From contig JALMLS010000015.1 in NCBI GenBank assembly GCA_038496445.1, forward strand, positions 62,001-126,000: DNA of 64,000 nucleotides, read 5' to 3'. This document shows positions 13,746 to 25,460 of the stretch, in pieces (within the stretch, counting starts at the first letter, position 1; each line of letters opens with the position of its first letter). A program made the translations under genes and the position numbers. Source of the stretch: Trichosphaerium sp. ATCC 40318 (lineage: Eukaryota > Discosea > Flabellinia > Trichosidae). The notes under the pieces were generated by a model. That model was not told where the DNA came from. It made no database searches and saw only the letters and a program-made list of their open reading frames with translations.

Positions 13746-15717
13746 CGTACAACTAAAACTCTTTTTTTTTTGTGATGATTTGCAATCGCATGGAAAAAAA
13801 AAAGAAGAAAAAAAAGAAAAAGGGCAATTATAATTTACCTCCCACGTGTAGCCCTTTTCTTTTGTGATGTTTATACTAAATGTAAAAGATAATAAATACA
13901 ACAAACAAGGATTTTGTGGCACACGTTTTTTGCCTATTCAAAGTACATACTTTCGATGAGAGGTCAAATGCCCCTGGATGGACAACATGGCTAGTAAAGT
14001 ACAACATCAAGGGCTTCACTAGAGCCACTACACGTTGATGTCTTCCCCCCAATCGTGTGTATGTTGAGATGAATGAGTAGATTTAATGAACAAGAGGATC
14101 TAACTATAGTTCTATCCCTTTCAAAATGTAGTACTTTTTTTGAACTGCCACAATTGTTTACAAAGGAATCATAAGCCATACCACGATTGGCATGCTAAAT
14201 TGAGTCCTTACGGTGTACGCGTCAAGTTCATTGCAGCTTGTTAGCAGGGTTGGTTAAAACCAAAAAATGCTGGTCAAAAGTTAGAAAGAGGGCCGACAAA
14301 TCCCTATTGTTTAATGTTAGGTAAAAAAACATGCAAAAAATTTGTTATACAACAAATCTACTGTCTTTCGACTGAAGAGGGCCCAGCGATCGTCACCGCC
14401 GTACCAGGTAGAACCTCTGTAAGACAAGTTGACCATGGTCCTTGCCGCACACGCCCAGGCGGTTAAACCTTATGGGTAGCTATCCACGAGGCGTGCTAGG
14501 GTATACTAGATCGACCGTTTGACACTTTGTTGGCCCTTTCGGACGTGTTCCATAGCCACATATGTCTGCTGCATCTGGTATGAGCACGTGTGAAGTCATA
14601 TCGTGGTGGACCGGAAGCCTAGTACCCCTGAGTTATTAGTAAGAAACGCTGAGATACTTTTATACCCTTGCATTTTACATCAAAAATAAATTGTGGGATA
14701 CACTTCACCGAAATATCAGTTTTAATTACGCAAATATGGATAATGCACATTTTAATACAAAAGCACGTCGAAATAATACTGTCACAAGGTTGTAGAGTGT
14801 TAATAGTACGCAAGTAGTTGTTTTAAGATTCAAGGTTTTGAATATTGCTCCACTTTCCTAAATTGTCAGAAATTTCGAACCGACTTCTCCACTTTCCACT
14901 TTCTACAAAAAGTGTGAAACGACACGAAAACCAATAGATGGCTTTAAAATACCAATGGCACTGTATTCAGTAAGTTTTGATCTGTTTACCGTCAAAACAG
15001 AGGAACTTCTATTTATTTGCTGCAAAAACAACAAAAACCAAGTACTAGATGTACAGTGCGCACTAAACATGCGGTTTAGGAGAATTCTACTAGTTGCTAT
15101 TGTGAAAGACAATTGACGAGCTGCTATTACTACATATCAAGCATTCAGCGCGCGTGAAAAGAATTTGCGCACTATTTAACTACCAAACTACAACAAAAAA
15201 AACAAGTTTACTTTAAAGGTACGCGAAATCCAAAAGAATAGTCGCAATACGTTACCAATACGATGCCAAGCGTTTATAATGGGTTTTGATGCGCTGCTAC
15301 GTTAAGTGCTTAAATTACCTGCAAGTAATAATCTCGGTTTGAAGAAAGAAGAAGCAATGCGCTACCGTATTTACTACCTAATTTACCATACATGACGAGT
15401 GCTAAGCTCAACCGGCGCTTTACGTCCGCTTGAAAAGATGTGCGTTTTAATTTGCCTAAAGGTTGTGATGGAGTTGTTGGTTTGCGTGGTGTACGCTATG
15501 GCCCAACAAGGCGTCAAAGAGTAAAACTGAGCAAGGAGCATTTTCTGTCACATATATTGTTATACAAGTGGGGTAGACAAACAAGCAAACACACTCGCAT
15601 TATAAAGGTAGAAGCTTCCTTATCTTGTAGAATCGGTTTTGAATAGGCCAAATACGTTTGCAAGGCACTGTTAAAGTCTAGAAAGTGTGTGGTTTCGAAG
15701 CGTTATCTCTGTAGATA
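13746..15717. other. Gene-poor stretch of about 2 kb
   Basis: Only short frames without domain similarity are seen. The 13746-14280 part is AT-rich with poly-A/T runs. A GC-rich island at about 14370-14640 is listed separately as a possible structured RNA. The part at 15130-15650 has short frames (e.g. 15440-15646 +) without recognisable content. Its right end carries the 3' flank of the minus-strand carrier gene. Confidence 0.4.
14370..14640. ncRNA. Candidate structured RNA: GC-rich island
   Basis: Counting 14380-14630 in tens gives about 55% GC against roughly 35-38% in the surroundings, with no open frame and no splice-like signals. T-rich runs lie on the minus-strand 3' side (about 14320-14345 read in reverse), as expected of a terminator if the transcript is on the minus strand. 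GC islands in AT-rich genomes often mark SRP, RNase P/MRP, U3 or similar RNAs. I checked by eye for SRP helix 8, RNase P CR-I and snRNA 5' motifs and could not match any, so the identity is open. Confidence 0.3.
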
Positions 15718-18700
15718 TCAAACGGCTGTTCCTGGTGCGAAATATTTTTGTAGGACCTCAAACGAAGTGAATGTAATCGCAAAGAGTGGCATTATGACCA
15801 TTACGCGTGTTTGTGTGCCTATACAGTAATTAAACAATCGAGTAGACAGATAACAATTAAATAAAGCTCCACGTAAACAGCAACCATTACGTACCCTTAA
15901 AAAATGAATACAGTCCTTCTGTTTTGTACATTTTTTGAATGCAGTCAAGCATACCGTTGTACTTTCCTTTACCATTTTGTAGACGCGTTTTAACAGTATC
16001 AGCAGGAGTATCAAAAGCTGCAGCAATACCACCAGCACCTATTAAACAATGAGTTAACTCTAATATCGTTTTCCAATGAAAAAAAGTCGAGAAGGTTTTT
16101 GTCTACGTGATGAATCCTGTGTACGTACCTGCACCAGAAGCGAGAATCTGATAGATACCAACCTCACCATCCTTGTCTTCCAATAACTTTTTAAATCCAG
16201 CAAACAGCGTAAAGTAAATTGCGTTAAACGGAAGATCTCTAGCTACAGTAGCGGCAAAACCAGTGTAGAGACCACGAACACCTAAGACAATGAGACTTTA
16301 TGACCATGCAAACAAAAAAAAAATAGCAGCTAAACGAGGGATTTTCGTACCCAGCTCTCTCATAATCTGTACTGCTCCTTTTTTATCCTTTTTACTCGAT
16401 TGCATTTGTATTCGAATCTTTACGGTTTCGTATGGATTGGTAATAAACACTTGTACGCAACCTTTATATCGTAAGCAACGCAAAACTGTCAAAAAGTCGG
16501 AGAAAGGAGTTTCTAAATAGTATTTTCGACTTAGTCACTTGAGTGTACCTGTACCAACGCCAGCAAGGCAATCTTGATAAAATGTTGGCGCTCTACCTCC
16601 ATTGTACCGTTTAAATTGGCGACGGAGATAATCATTCACAACAAGCTTTACTGTTTTCTCTGGCGTTATACCAACAAGCTGAGTACCAATACCTTTGTAT
16701 AAGTGAAGCTACAGTACGCTTAGTACGCTAATACGCAAAGGAAAACTAAAAAGCACTTACGAATCCCTCATTTCTAGCAATGTTAATGAGAGTGCGTATG
16801 GCGCCATGATCTGCTTTTCCGACTTTACTACGTAAGGGTAAGAAGCGTTCTTTTTGAAATAGTAGCGTGTAAAATCAAAAAATCAGGTGTACCTTTGCAA
16901 GCGTGTCTTTACTTTATCTATTGGATAAACAGAGGATGCACCAATACAAGCTGATAGCTGTCCAATAGCCAGTGTATTCAAAAATGACAAAGGTTGCTAA
17001 CACGTCGTGTTTTAGTGTACATGTTAAAAAACAAGAATAATAGAAAAAAAAACCATTAAAATTCAATAATATACGCGTACACCAGCTACTGCTGCCTGTC
17101 TCTTTACATCTATAAGTGTTTGCTTCGTAATTACACCCTAAAATTATTATGAGTTTATTACCTGTACGTAGAACAAGAATGGCACGAACCTCTTTTACTT
17201 TATCATAAATATTAAATATTATTTGTTTTTGAGGTTCTGATAGCGATACGTTCGCTTGTTCTGATACAAGCTTATCAAAAGACTCTATATAAAGTCAGAG
17301 ACTGATTCTTATGCGTTTTGGGGGTTTTGGGACTTACCTTTGGTGACAACATTTTCATCTTGAGTTAGAGCATCTAGGGCATTACTAACATCATTGAATT
17401 TACCAGCCAAGTCCATGAAAACATTGAACTGATCTTCATCTACGCCATTACCGCCACTTACAGCTTTAAGGTTGACCTACACGTAAAAAAATTATTATTC
17501 CTGAACTCCATAGCAGAAACCAAAAATGTATTCCGATACCTTTAGTACGAGTGGAAACAATGTGCGCCTCCATGCCGCACTTACTACGGTTTTAAATTCT
17601 CTAATTGATAGTGCACCTTCTTGTCCGTATAAGTAGTTGAAGGTTTGCCTTACAATAGCTATATTCTGCGCCTAAACAGAAAATGTTATTTTGAAGGCAT
17701 TTACACCAACACAGCGTAAGTAGTTCTACTCTCACGCGAATCATGTACACGCTTTGCTTAGTGACATGTGAAACGAAAGCAACCAAAGCAAATGTGCTAC
17801 AGGAACCAAAAAAAACCTTGTTCAATGAAAGCCTTTTGTGGATAGACACTCAAGATGGTTGCACGTACTAGCAGCTTTGTGCGAAACTTCTCATAAGTGA
17901 GCTTTGGTTCGTCTCCAAAGTATGTCTGAAAAATTGCTGCATCTGGTGGCAAGTCGGCTACGTTATGCTTACGTGCCAAAGGAACCAAAATTTCCGAAAA
18001 TTCGCCTTTTGTTAACATAGATTAGTACTCCTAGTACGGAAAATCCCAACCTAAGACTTTGCGTACCAATTGTTGCTTCTCCGCCATTAAATGACTTGAA
18101 AGCAGCCTCAAATTGTCCATCTGTGGCGTAGAGGAGGCGGGTATACAAAGCAAACTCTGCTTTGGTTACAAGAGTGTCTCTTGTCATGCCAAATTCTTGA
18201 AGCAACTCTTCCACGTGCTCCATTGCCACTAAGTAGAAAAGCGTCAATTTTAAACGACTGAGCAAAAAAAAAAGAGCTAATTTTGTTTTGTAGCTGTTGA
18301 TAAACAAAACGCTTATCGTTGTAGTACACGTAGCAATAGAAAGGGAAAATTTACGTTTCTGAGGAGTGTTTTTTTTCAACTGGTTTTTTTTTAATTGTTT
18401 CACGTACATTCGCCTGGTACAACGCTGGTAACGATAGCATCAATGAAACTCGTTGCAGATAACACCTTCTTTTTGTAATCGGGGTGTTTTTTTGCAAACT
18501 TTCGAAACATGCCATTTGCATCTTCCGGAGAAGGCCCATTGGCCTAGTAGAGTTAAATAAAACGCTATATGAAAGTATGAGTTCGTACGTCGCCACCACC
18601 TACACTAACTCCAGCAGCATCAGCTGGTGCAGAGTTGTACGCTACCACTCCAGCGATTATACCGGCACTTAATAACCATGCGCCATGGAACCAGGGGGAG

Positions 18701-18720
18701 CTTGGTGAATTAATAAGTAA
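15718..18720 (-). CDS. Mitochondrial carrier, aspartate/glutamate (aralar/citrin) type
   Basis: Read on the minus strand. An N-terminal hydrophobic segment (GAWLLSAGIIAGVVAYN, near 18650) is followed by helical EF-hand-like sequence: MEHVEELLQEFGM, LTYEKFRTKLL, EGALSIREFKTVV, VDEDQFNVFMDLAGKF. Three carrier repeats follow: SVYPIDKVKTRLQ (about 16900), FITNPYETVKIRIQ (about 16430) and FDTPADTVKTRLQ (about 15990), each with the Px(D/E)xx(K/R)x(R/Q) signature. The end reads FAITFTSFEVLQKYFAPGTAV before a TGA at 15718. This order (long regulatory N-domain, then a carrier) matches Ca2+-regulated aspartate/glutamate carriers of the inner mitochondrial membrane. The EF loops I can see are poor, so calcium control is uncertain. 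The true first exon is not resolved. Ten or more short introns. Confidence 0.88.
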
Positions 18721-19964
18721 AAAGACCGGATTTCTCTGCTACCGGCTGTGCCATGAATTTGCTTTGCTCATAATAGCATGATAGGCTCTTGACTGCACCC
18801 TTGTACGGTACTGGGAAGACCTTCTGTTTCGTTTTCCATCCCATCGTCTTTGTGTCCTTATTTCGGTTGGCGTATGCGCCTTCTTGACCACTACGGCGTG
18901 CCGAGTGACAAACGCCCTCTTCATTTTGGCCAGTAATGTAATGGATGGGGCTTTCTTTAAGGTCGGAGTAATAAGTCAATAAGTTCAATATAGCGTTTTA
19001 TGGCGCCGTGTAGTAGTTCTAGTGGGTTGTTTTGAGTTTAGAATACTGCAACGGATAGTTTTTGGCAATACAAAATAACACCATAATTTACTTCTTGTTT
19101 GTGTACCAACACACTACCCTTGCGTACGTATAGCTATTTGTCCATTTTAGGAGTGAGTGTAGTTAAACTCAGTTTACAACCCAACTGTAGCCTTTGAACG
19201 CAATAGTGTATTCCTAGCTTGTCTTACACTTTCTCCCCCTGTTTGGACGACAAACTGTCTTGCATACAGCTACCCATGCAAACACCTTACAATAGCATGT
19301 AGTACAAAACGAATTTCACTTGGCCGTTGTTTTGTACCGAAAAACTTTCGCGTATTTAATTGTTCGTTTTCGTATTCATACGTCTTTGAGTGCTGTACTT
19401 TGAGCGCAAGGCAAAAGGGAGAGCACAAATTGTTTTTAGCCTCAAAGACGAACCATTGACGGTTTTGGTTGTCCCACTACCGTTGAAAGACCCACTAACG
19501 CCTTGAACTGCTATATTAACGCGTGTGGTTACTATCAATGAACTAGCGATCTTTTTTACATAACAGAGCGGGCTTGTTATAAGCAGTTTTGTTCCCTATT
19601 TCGCTAAGTTTGTAAACGGGACCAAAATGAGTAACTACAACAAAACCACGTGGTACGACTTTTCTCTTTCGAGTGTTGTATTTGGTGCTTATTGACGTAG
19701 GCATCCATTTGATTGACACAAAGATGTATTCCAATTACAAGTCTACCAACCGTCAGTATCCTCAAGCCTGCGTTTCTGCAGTGGGTGAGTACAGAGTGTT
19801 TTATGTTGCCCTTGATAGAGTCCTATGGCGGATGTATGGATGGTATATCACATGGCTTTTGAAGGAGAACATTCTACACATTTTGTCACAACCGGTGGTT
19901 TAGGAACCCGCGACCCTATTGCATCTTTGCTGATCTCATGATCTGCGTTGTAAATAGTTTAGAG
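18721..19964. other. Stretch without a supported gene
   Basis: A 93-codon open frame on the minus strand (18710-18988, no ATG; contains RRSGQEGAYANRNKDTKTMG) could be an upstream exon of the carrier gene, but no splice phase joins it cleanly. Other short frames on both strands (19356-19538 -, 19543-19734 -, 19673-19903 +) show nothing recognisable. I see no RNA gene. Confidence 0.35.
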
Positions 19965-20780
19965 TTAAATACCATAATATCTACTGGCATCACTAAATTC
20001 TAATTCATCACTACTTGATAAACCATATTCATCATGCGGTGCAATACAATCACTTTCAATATATCCAATAGTAAACTGATTAAGCTTCTTATATATCTTC
20101 CTCATGCAAAGAGAATTTAAAATAAGCCTTAGCTTTCTACCACCATCTAATTTAAGTCCTTTATCTTCATCATCTTTTTTATAATATTTTAAAACATTGA
20201 TTAATCTATCCATGACCTTGCTATTAACAAGAACTTGTCTAAGACCATCAGCCTCTTTACGATAACAAAAGATATCATCATCAATTTTTGCTACAAAACT
20301 CTTTGCACTACAAGGAGCTTTTATAGAAACTGTCATTGTATCAAAACCAAGTTGAGGATAAGGAGGGAATATAACAATATCAATAAACAAAGATAACTTC
20401 CCTGTATAATGCTCTTGCTCCTTGTAATGTGTTACGTAAGTGAAAGGATACACCTTATCACTCATTCTCATATGAGCATCATGTCTGCCAATAACATCCC
20501 TATAGTCATCATACTTATCACGTGGGTTTTTTTGTAGAAATGTTGGTGAGATGACAGGCATACGGATAGTCCCATACTTTTTATCAAAAGCTATACGATT
20601 GAATAGAAACTGTTTGATGTCTTGAGATGATACTGGCTTTTGAAGCTCGGATTTAAGATGCTTGGATTGAAATAGTGGTTGTTTGGAGTAATACTTGTTG
20701 TAGTAATGACTACAAGTCGACTCTGAGGAGATGACAGCGCAAAAAACCTTGTTTATCGCCAACCAAGCAGAAACGTCCAT
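19965..20780 (-). CDS. Uncharacterised intronless 271-residue protein
   Basis: A single uninterrupted frame from ATG (20780) to TAA, unusual here because almost all neighbours have introns. It starts MDVSAWLAINKVFCAVISSE, which looks like a short hydrophobic helix, and continues as a mixed charged protein with basic C-terminal segments (RKLRLILNSLCMRKIYKK) and an acidic tail (SSSDELEFSDASRYYGI). A ...MDVSAWLAINKVF start followed by a basic RK-rich centre could fit an F-box-type or viral-like orphan, but I do not recognise it. Codon use is more A/T-rich than its neighbours, which together with the lack of introns could mean recent acquisition or retroposition. Confidence 0.6.
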   Translation of the reverse strand: MDVSAWLAINKVFCAVISSESTCSHYYNKYYSKQPLFQSKHLKSELQKPVSSQDIKQFLFNRIAFDKKYGTIRMPVISPTFLQKNPRDKYDDYRDVIGRHDAHMRMSDKVYPFTYVTHYKEQEHYTGKLSLFIDIVIFPPYPQLGFDTMTVSIKAPCSAKSFVAKIDDDIFCYRKEADGLRQVLVNSKVMDRLINVLKYYKKDDEDKGLKLDGGRKLRLILNSLCMRKIYKKLNQFTIGYIESDCIAPHDEYGLSSSDELEFSDASRYYGI

Positions 20781-21237
20781 AAAGTCGTTAATTTCAAAAG
20801 CTATCCTTACAATATAGTCTACTACGTCTATTTGGGTGAAAGGCGTCCGATGTTGCTGTATTTCAAATTCTTGATAACGTTTTTCTTCTAAGCTCTACAA
20901 ATCATTAAGAACCGAACTTACTACGCGTAAGACATGGTTTTTGTGGTATTTTAGCACAAAGACGGCTAATAAGTATGACAAATGGTTGTAAACGTCGTAC
21001 AAAGTCGCTAGAACATGATGAAGATGAAAGCAACAGCATGAAGTGCTATTCGCGTAATGCTATTTGCTAATTTGACCAAAAAAAAAGTAATGTTCAAACT
21101 TGTTTGACTGAAACGACACTTGCAATTTCCTCAGCAAAAAAAATAATGGTTAAAACGCGTGTAGAAATAATTACAAGTTTATAAAGGTTATGATTAAAAC
21201 CCGTTACATGACACGTGCGACCATTGACATTCCTTCT
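20781..21237. other. Intergenic gap
   Basis: About 450 bases with poly-A runs and no supported frame. It lies between the start of the 271-residue gene and the 3' end of the universal stress protein gene, both minus strand, so it should hold the promoter of the former. Confidence 0.35.
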
Positions 21238-22294
21238 TTATTCGTTCTTCCAAGAGTAGATTTGTACTCGAATCTAAAAAACCATGTGAGTAACAAAACA
21301 TGAATTGGTAAAACCAACACTTACGTCCTTTGCATCTTCGAAGCTTTCTTCACGAATACGCCTAGCACGTTCTTCTTCCTCGGCTTTTTTAACCTTCTCT
21401 AGGTTGTCTTTCCTCTCTAACTCTGCTTCAGCAGCAATTGTGTCATCTTCGACAATCTAAACAAAGCATCAGCTTGTTGTTTCTTTTGTTTCAAGATTGT
21501 TTGGTGTACCCTTCTTTGACGCTCTTCTTCTTCGAGTGCCTTGGCTGCTTTTAGAGATGTATGTTCTTCAACAGGCCCGAAAGCCTTCTTAGCAACAATG
21601 ATGTTACAATCCGCATGCTCAAGGCAGTACTTTGTTGTAGAACCAACAAAAACTCTGTAAAAAAAACCTGTTAGAATCTGACTTTTAATTCCGGTACGGA
21701 GTTTATCCTTACCTTGAGATTGAGTTAATGTCTCTTCTGCCAAGTATTAAATGAGCGATTTTTTTCTCAGTTATGGCCTGTGACGTTGTCAAAAACAAGT
21801 TTTTTTGTTGAGTTTGTACCTTGCAGATGCCTTCTCCAACATGTTGACTCCACCCCATGACAAGTTTTGGTGTGACGCCAGCGTCGAGGGCCTTCTTGTA
21901 GTATCCTCTCAACGTTTTCTTGCAAACGTTCTCCTAAAGAAAGGTAAGAAAACGCGAACAAAACCAAAAAAATCGGAATAGGAAATTCGCTCAATTAAAC
22001 GCATACCACTGATTTTCTGTATTCCTCAATGTATTCTGCTGCTTGCATAGGGAACAATCTTAAGTTTTTAACGTCTTCAGCTGCTCTGTAGATGTATAGA
22101 ACGTCTTGCTTTGGATCAATCATGGACAAAGCCTAAAGATCATCTGTTAGCTAAATTATTAGCCATTTACGCTGTCTTACAATATTGAATGCCCATTGAG
22201 AATAGCTAAAACGTCACGTGTTAAAAAAAAACGAACTAAGTTTTTCACTGTTTACGTACATTGATTCGTCTACTGCTACTAACCAGTTTGCCAT
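21238..22294 (-). CDS. Universal stress protein (USP) domain protein with charged tail
   Basis: Starts MANWLVAVDES at 22294. The first intron (gtacgtaaac donor) joins to IYSQWAFNI and ALSMIDPKQDVLYIYRA, the usual USP beginning (VAVDxSxxSxxAL, then DxxxxLHV). Later exons give GVTPKLVMGW, KKIAHLILGRRDINSISR and VFVGSTTKYCLEHADCNIIV, matching the USP end G(R)RGxxxxxxxxxGSxxxxxxxxxxCxVxVV that binds nucleotide phosphates. A Glu/Lys/Arg-rich coiled-coil tail follows (ALEEEERQRRVHQTILKQKK, KAEEEERARRIREE). The last exon adds IRVQIYSWKNE and stops at 21238. USP proteins bind ATP and act in stress responses; the tail suggests a partner-binding coiled coil. Seven or so exons. Confidence 0.85.
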
Positions 22295-22581
22295 TTGTTG
22301 TTGTTTGTATGTGGTTGTTCGTTTTTTGATTAGTTTCCGCATTTTTTTGCTTCTCCAAAAAAATGGAATACTAAGAATAACAACTAAGAAACACCCTTGC
22401 AACCACTTTTGGATTGTGCGATGGTTAAAAATTCTTACGGCAACTAAACAACTTACGGACACGTGCCGACATTCGGCTTTGGAACATTAAATAACCGTTG
22501 AAACGAGCAATCAAACAAAAAGTGAGTCGGATAAAAAATGAAGTGGATTTTATTTTTTTTTTGTTTTATTTGTTTCGTTCT

Positions 22582-24567
22582 TTATACTTTTGGTGCGGAA
22601 CCGTCCTTAGAAAATCCGAATTTCAACGTGTCAATATTTTGAAGTTTCTCAAGCAAGCTATTTCCAAAACATTCAGAAGGCATCAAAACACCGCCAGACC
22701 CTCTGAAAGAAAAACAAAAATTAGGAATCTGCATTACACTAAAATTTAATCTAAACGTACTCGCTTCCTTCATCAATAAGAGTGAAAGCACTTTCAGAAA
22801 CAAACGTGGCAGTGATATCATACCTGTACGAAAAAATCAAAAAATCACAAAAAAAAAGTGCAAAATAAAAAGTAAAGAAACAAAAAAGTTCAACTAAAAA
22901 AAGTACATTTCAGGTCCATGCATAACAGCTCGGACAGTCTTTTTTGATTTTGTTTTACCAACAAAATCTATATGAAATGATGAATCAGCCGCAGCTTTGG
23001 TTGCTGCTCCAGGTTTTGGTACAACAAACTAACAAGAAATAAGTTTCCTTTTTGAAAAATTAATAACAAGGAATTTACTTTTTTGAGGAACCAGCGTGTA
23101 GGCGGCAAGTACGCCATTATTATCCCTAGAACCAAAACAAACCACCCTGTAAATGCCTTGAACATAGAACTCGAATGGAGCATTTCATCATAAGAAAAGT
23201 CAGTGCCTATAAAAACGCGTGTTAGTTCCAAATCGACAAAAAAACACAAGAGAAGACTTTGTGGTTTCATTTGTCAACTTAGTTATGTGCATACCCAAGT
23301 TACGTGCGGAACGTCTAGCAACCCAAGCGTTAACCATGCTCATAGGGAATGGGTATCCCCACGACCTGTAAAACGTTAACAAATAGGATTTTTTGAAAGC
23401 CAAACTTACTTGGTATCTTTTTCATAGCTAACAAATGTTTTCGGTTTTGGTATATCTGGCTGTACAAACAAATAAGATATAATTTATTTATCTCAAAGAA
23501 ACCACAACGTACTGTTTGCTTTGGAGAACTTTCGAGAATGTTAAAAACAGACGCTACAATAAATTGATTAATGAATGTCAAACCATATTTTTTCGAACAA
23601 AAAATTGCTTTGATTCTGCATGTACCTAGTGTTCCTCCGCTAACACGGCCGCCACGTAATTTATAATAAGCTTTTATTGATTCACAATTCTCACCGAATG
23701 CCTAGATTGTATTAAAGGGCGTGTAAATGAATCGCAAATAAAATTTTGGATAAATTTCACTGTTAATAAAACTTCGGTGTTGTGTTTCCATAAAACATTA
23801 CCTTTTGTGTTTCAAGGTTACAATAATAAGCTCCAATATCAGATGGAACACTATCAAAACCACAGCAAGGAACAATTTTAACACCCTAAACATTATAAGA
23901 ATAGCACTATGACGTAACCAACGAATATTATAACAAACAAAAGCACAAAAAGAATTTAAGTTTTCGAATTTGAGAAAACAGCAAAACAAATAAAGACGAA
24001 GTCTGTCTTAAAGTGGGAATGTAACGCACGTTTTTAACGGCCTTGTCGTGATACTTTTCGATCATTTCTTTAACCCAAAAGACTTCCCCGGTAATGTCAC
24101 AATAGTGGGTACCGTGGGATACACATGCATCAACGATTGGGGTCCTTTGGGTACAGTTAGCGCAAAAGGTGGACAAACTAACGGACTTTTACCCGTATTT
24201 TGTAAATGGCCCTACAGCAGCGATGATAACCTTGCATTGTTGCGCTAGGTTATTAATTGACGTTTGATCCGAGGAATCTGCGATGATAATTGGCACATCG
24301 AACTTTCCCATTCTTATAAGCATGTAAACGCGTTTAACAGACGTACGTGATGGTCTGACAATAATTCTTTTTTGATTACTTCGAGTTTGCTCTTCGTTCT
24401 CCCTCCAATCGCCCATTTGAGGTTCTTTGGCGCTGATTCAGCGCAGTATTTAGTAATCAACTGAATAAAACGTTAAAATTGAATCTTTTGTATTGCCTAA
24501 AATGTACAACCTTTCCAGTGAGCCCAGTAGCTCCCCAAATAACGAAATCTAAACTACGTGCTGCCAT
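22582..24567 (-). CDS. Saccharopine dehydrogenase-like oxidoreductase (SCCPDH family)
   Basis: ATG at 24567: MAARSLDFVIWGATGLTGK, a dinucleotide-binding GxTGxTG loop. The next exons read LITKYCAESAPKNLKWAIGG, RTKSKLEVIKKELL, FDVPIIIADSSDQTSINNLA and CKVIIAAVGPFTKYG. They continue VDACVSHGTHYCDITGEVFW, MIEKYHDKA, an insertion with GRVSGGT (about 23630) and a C-terminus ending GSGGVLMPSECFGNSLLEKL...FGFSKDGSAPKV. This order is typical of SCCPDH/trans-acting enoyl reductase proteins (about 430 residues), which are membrane- or lipid-droplet-associated NAD(P)-binding proteins and do not make lysine. Introns have gtacg/gtatg donors. The family call is secure; the substrate is unknown. Confidence 0.9.
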
Positions 24568-24988
24568 TTGTTCTGTGCGTAAATATTCTGTTAGTTAAAG
24601 AAGCTTTCCGACTTGGATTGACTTCAGAAAACTTCGAAAACTGCTAAAGCTGACAAGCGCCATACAACCCTTTGCGGTTCTATAAGCTAACAAAGTGCAA
24701 AGGTTGGTAATGTCATACCCACGTGCCCAACCAACAAAAACATGAGGTATAGGGAGCCTCACAAAACAAAACAGCAATAAAACAGTAATTTTCAAGGCGA
24801 AAACACACCGCCGCTGACGTTCGAGATACGGCTCATAATGCTTACGAAAATGAATTCTTGAGTTAAAATCGATTTTAAGACCTGGAGACACATTGTGAAC
24901 TAATTAGTTCCTTACGCGGAGTAAAAAAGAAGCTATTTGCTTTGTACAACGAAGTAATTTATTTTACTTTACTTGCAACAAACTTGGT

Positions 24989-25311
24989 CTATTTCCTGAC
25001 CTTTGGGATGATGTTGACGAAACGTCTAATTAAATGGTAAGTATCAGTATCGCCAATAAGAAATTGCACAAAAAGTTGCACGAACCTGTTGTACAGTTTT
25101 CTTTTGTATGCGCGACCGCGTGTAGCTCTTTTCTTCTCAGATGGAGCGATTTTTGGTGTCTTGTTACGGACTTTACCTGCTTGAGCGAGACCACCGTGTG
25201 CTAAAGCAACCACTTAGACGGAGAACATAAAGGTGTTCCAGTGTTTTTCAATAAAATGCAAATACGACGCGGGAGAGCCTCCCATAAACTTCTACAAAAG
25301 AACGTACCCAT
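24989..25311 (-). CDS. RPS30: 40S ribosomal protein eS30
   Basis: Three exons. ATG G at 25311 is followed by a gtacgttc intron to an acceptor at about 25189, giving M-AHGGLAQAGKVRNKTPKIA, then SEKKRATRGRAYKRKLYNR. A second intron leads to RFVNIIPKVRK and the TAG at 24989. This matches eS30 (xHGSLARAGKVRxxTPKV...GRAxxRxxYNRRFVN) over its full length of about 58 residues. There is no ubiquitin-like leader before it, unlike the animal FUBI-S30 precursor. eS30 sits in the small-subunit body near the decoding region. Splitting the start codon from the next codon by an intron is common in ribosomal protein genes. Confidence 0.93.
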
Positions 25312-25460
25312 GTTGTTACTATCTAATCGGGTTAGGTGAAATGTTAAGCTGCACAAGCGGTTAAGCCAATCAGTAAAAAAAATTGTAAACCAAAATCGAG
25401 AAATTAAATACAATTGTCTGTGATATAATACATGGTTTTGAATTTTCTACAATACACTCA

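Noticed and set aside
18710-18988. 93-codon minus-strand frame next to the carrier gene
   Set aside because: No ATG and no splice phase that joins it to the next exon; kept only as a note in the gap entry.
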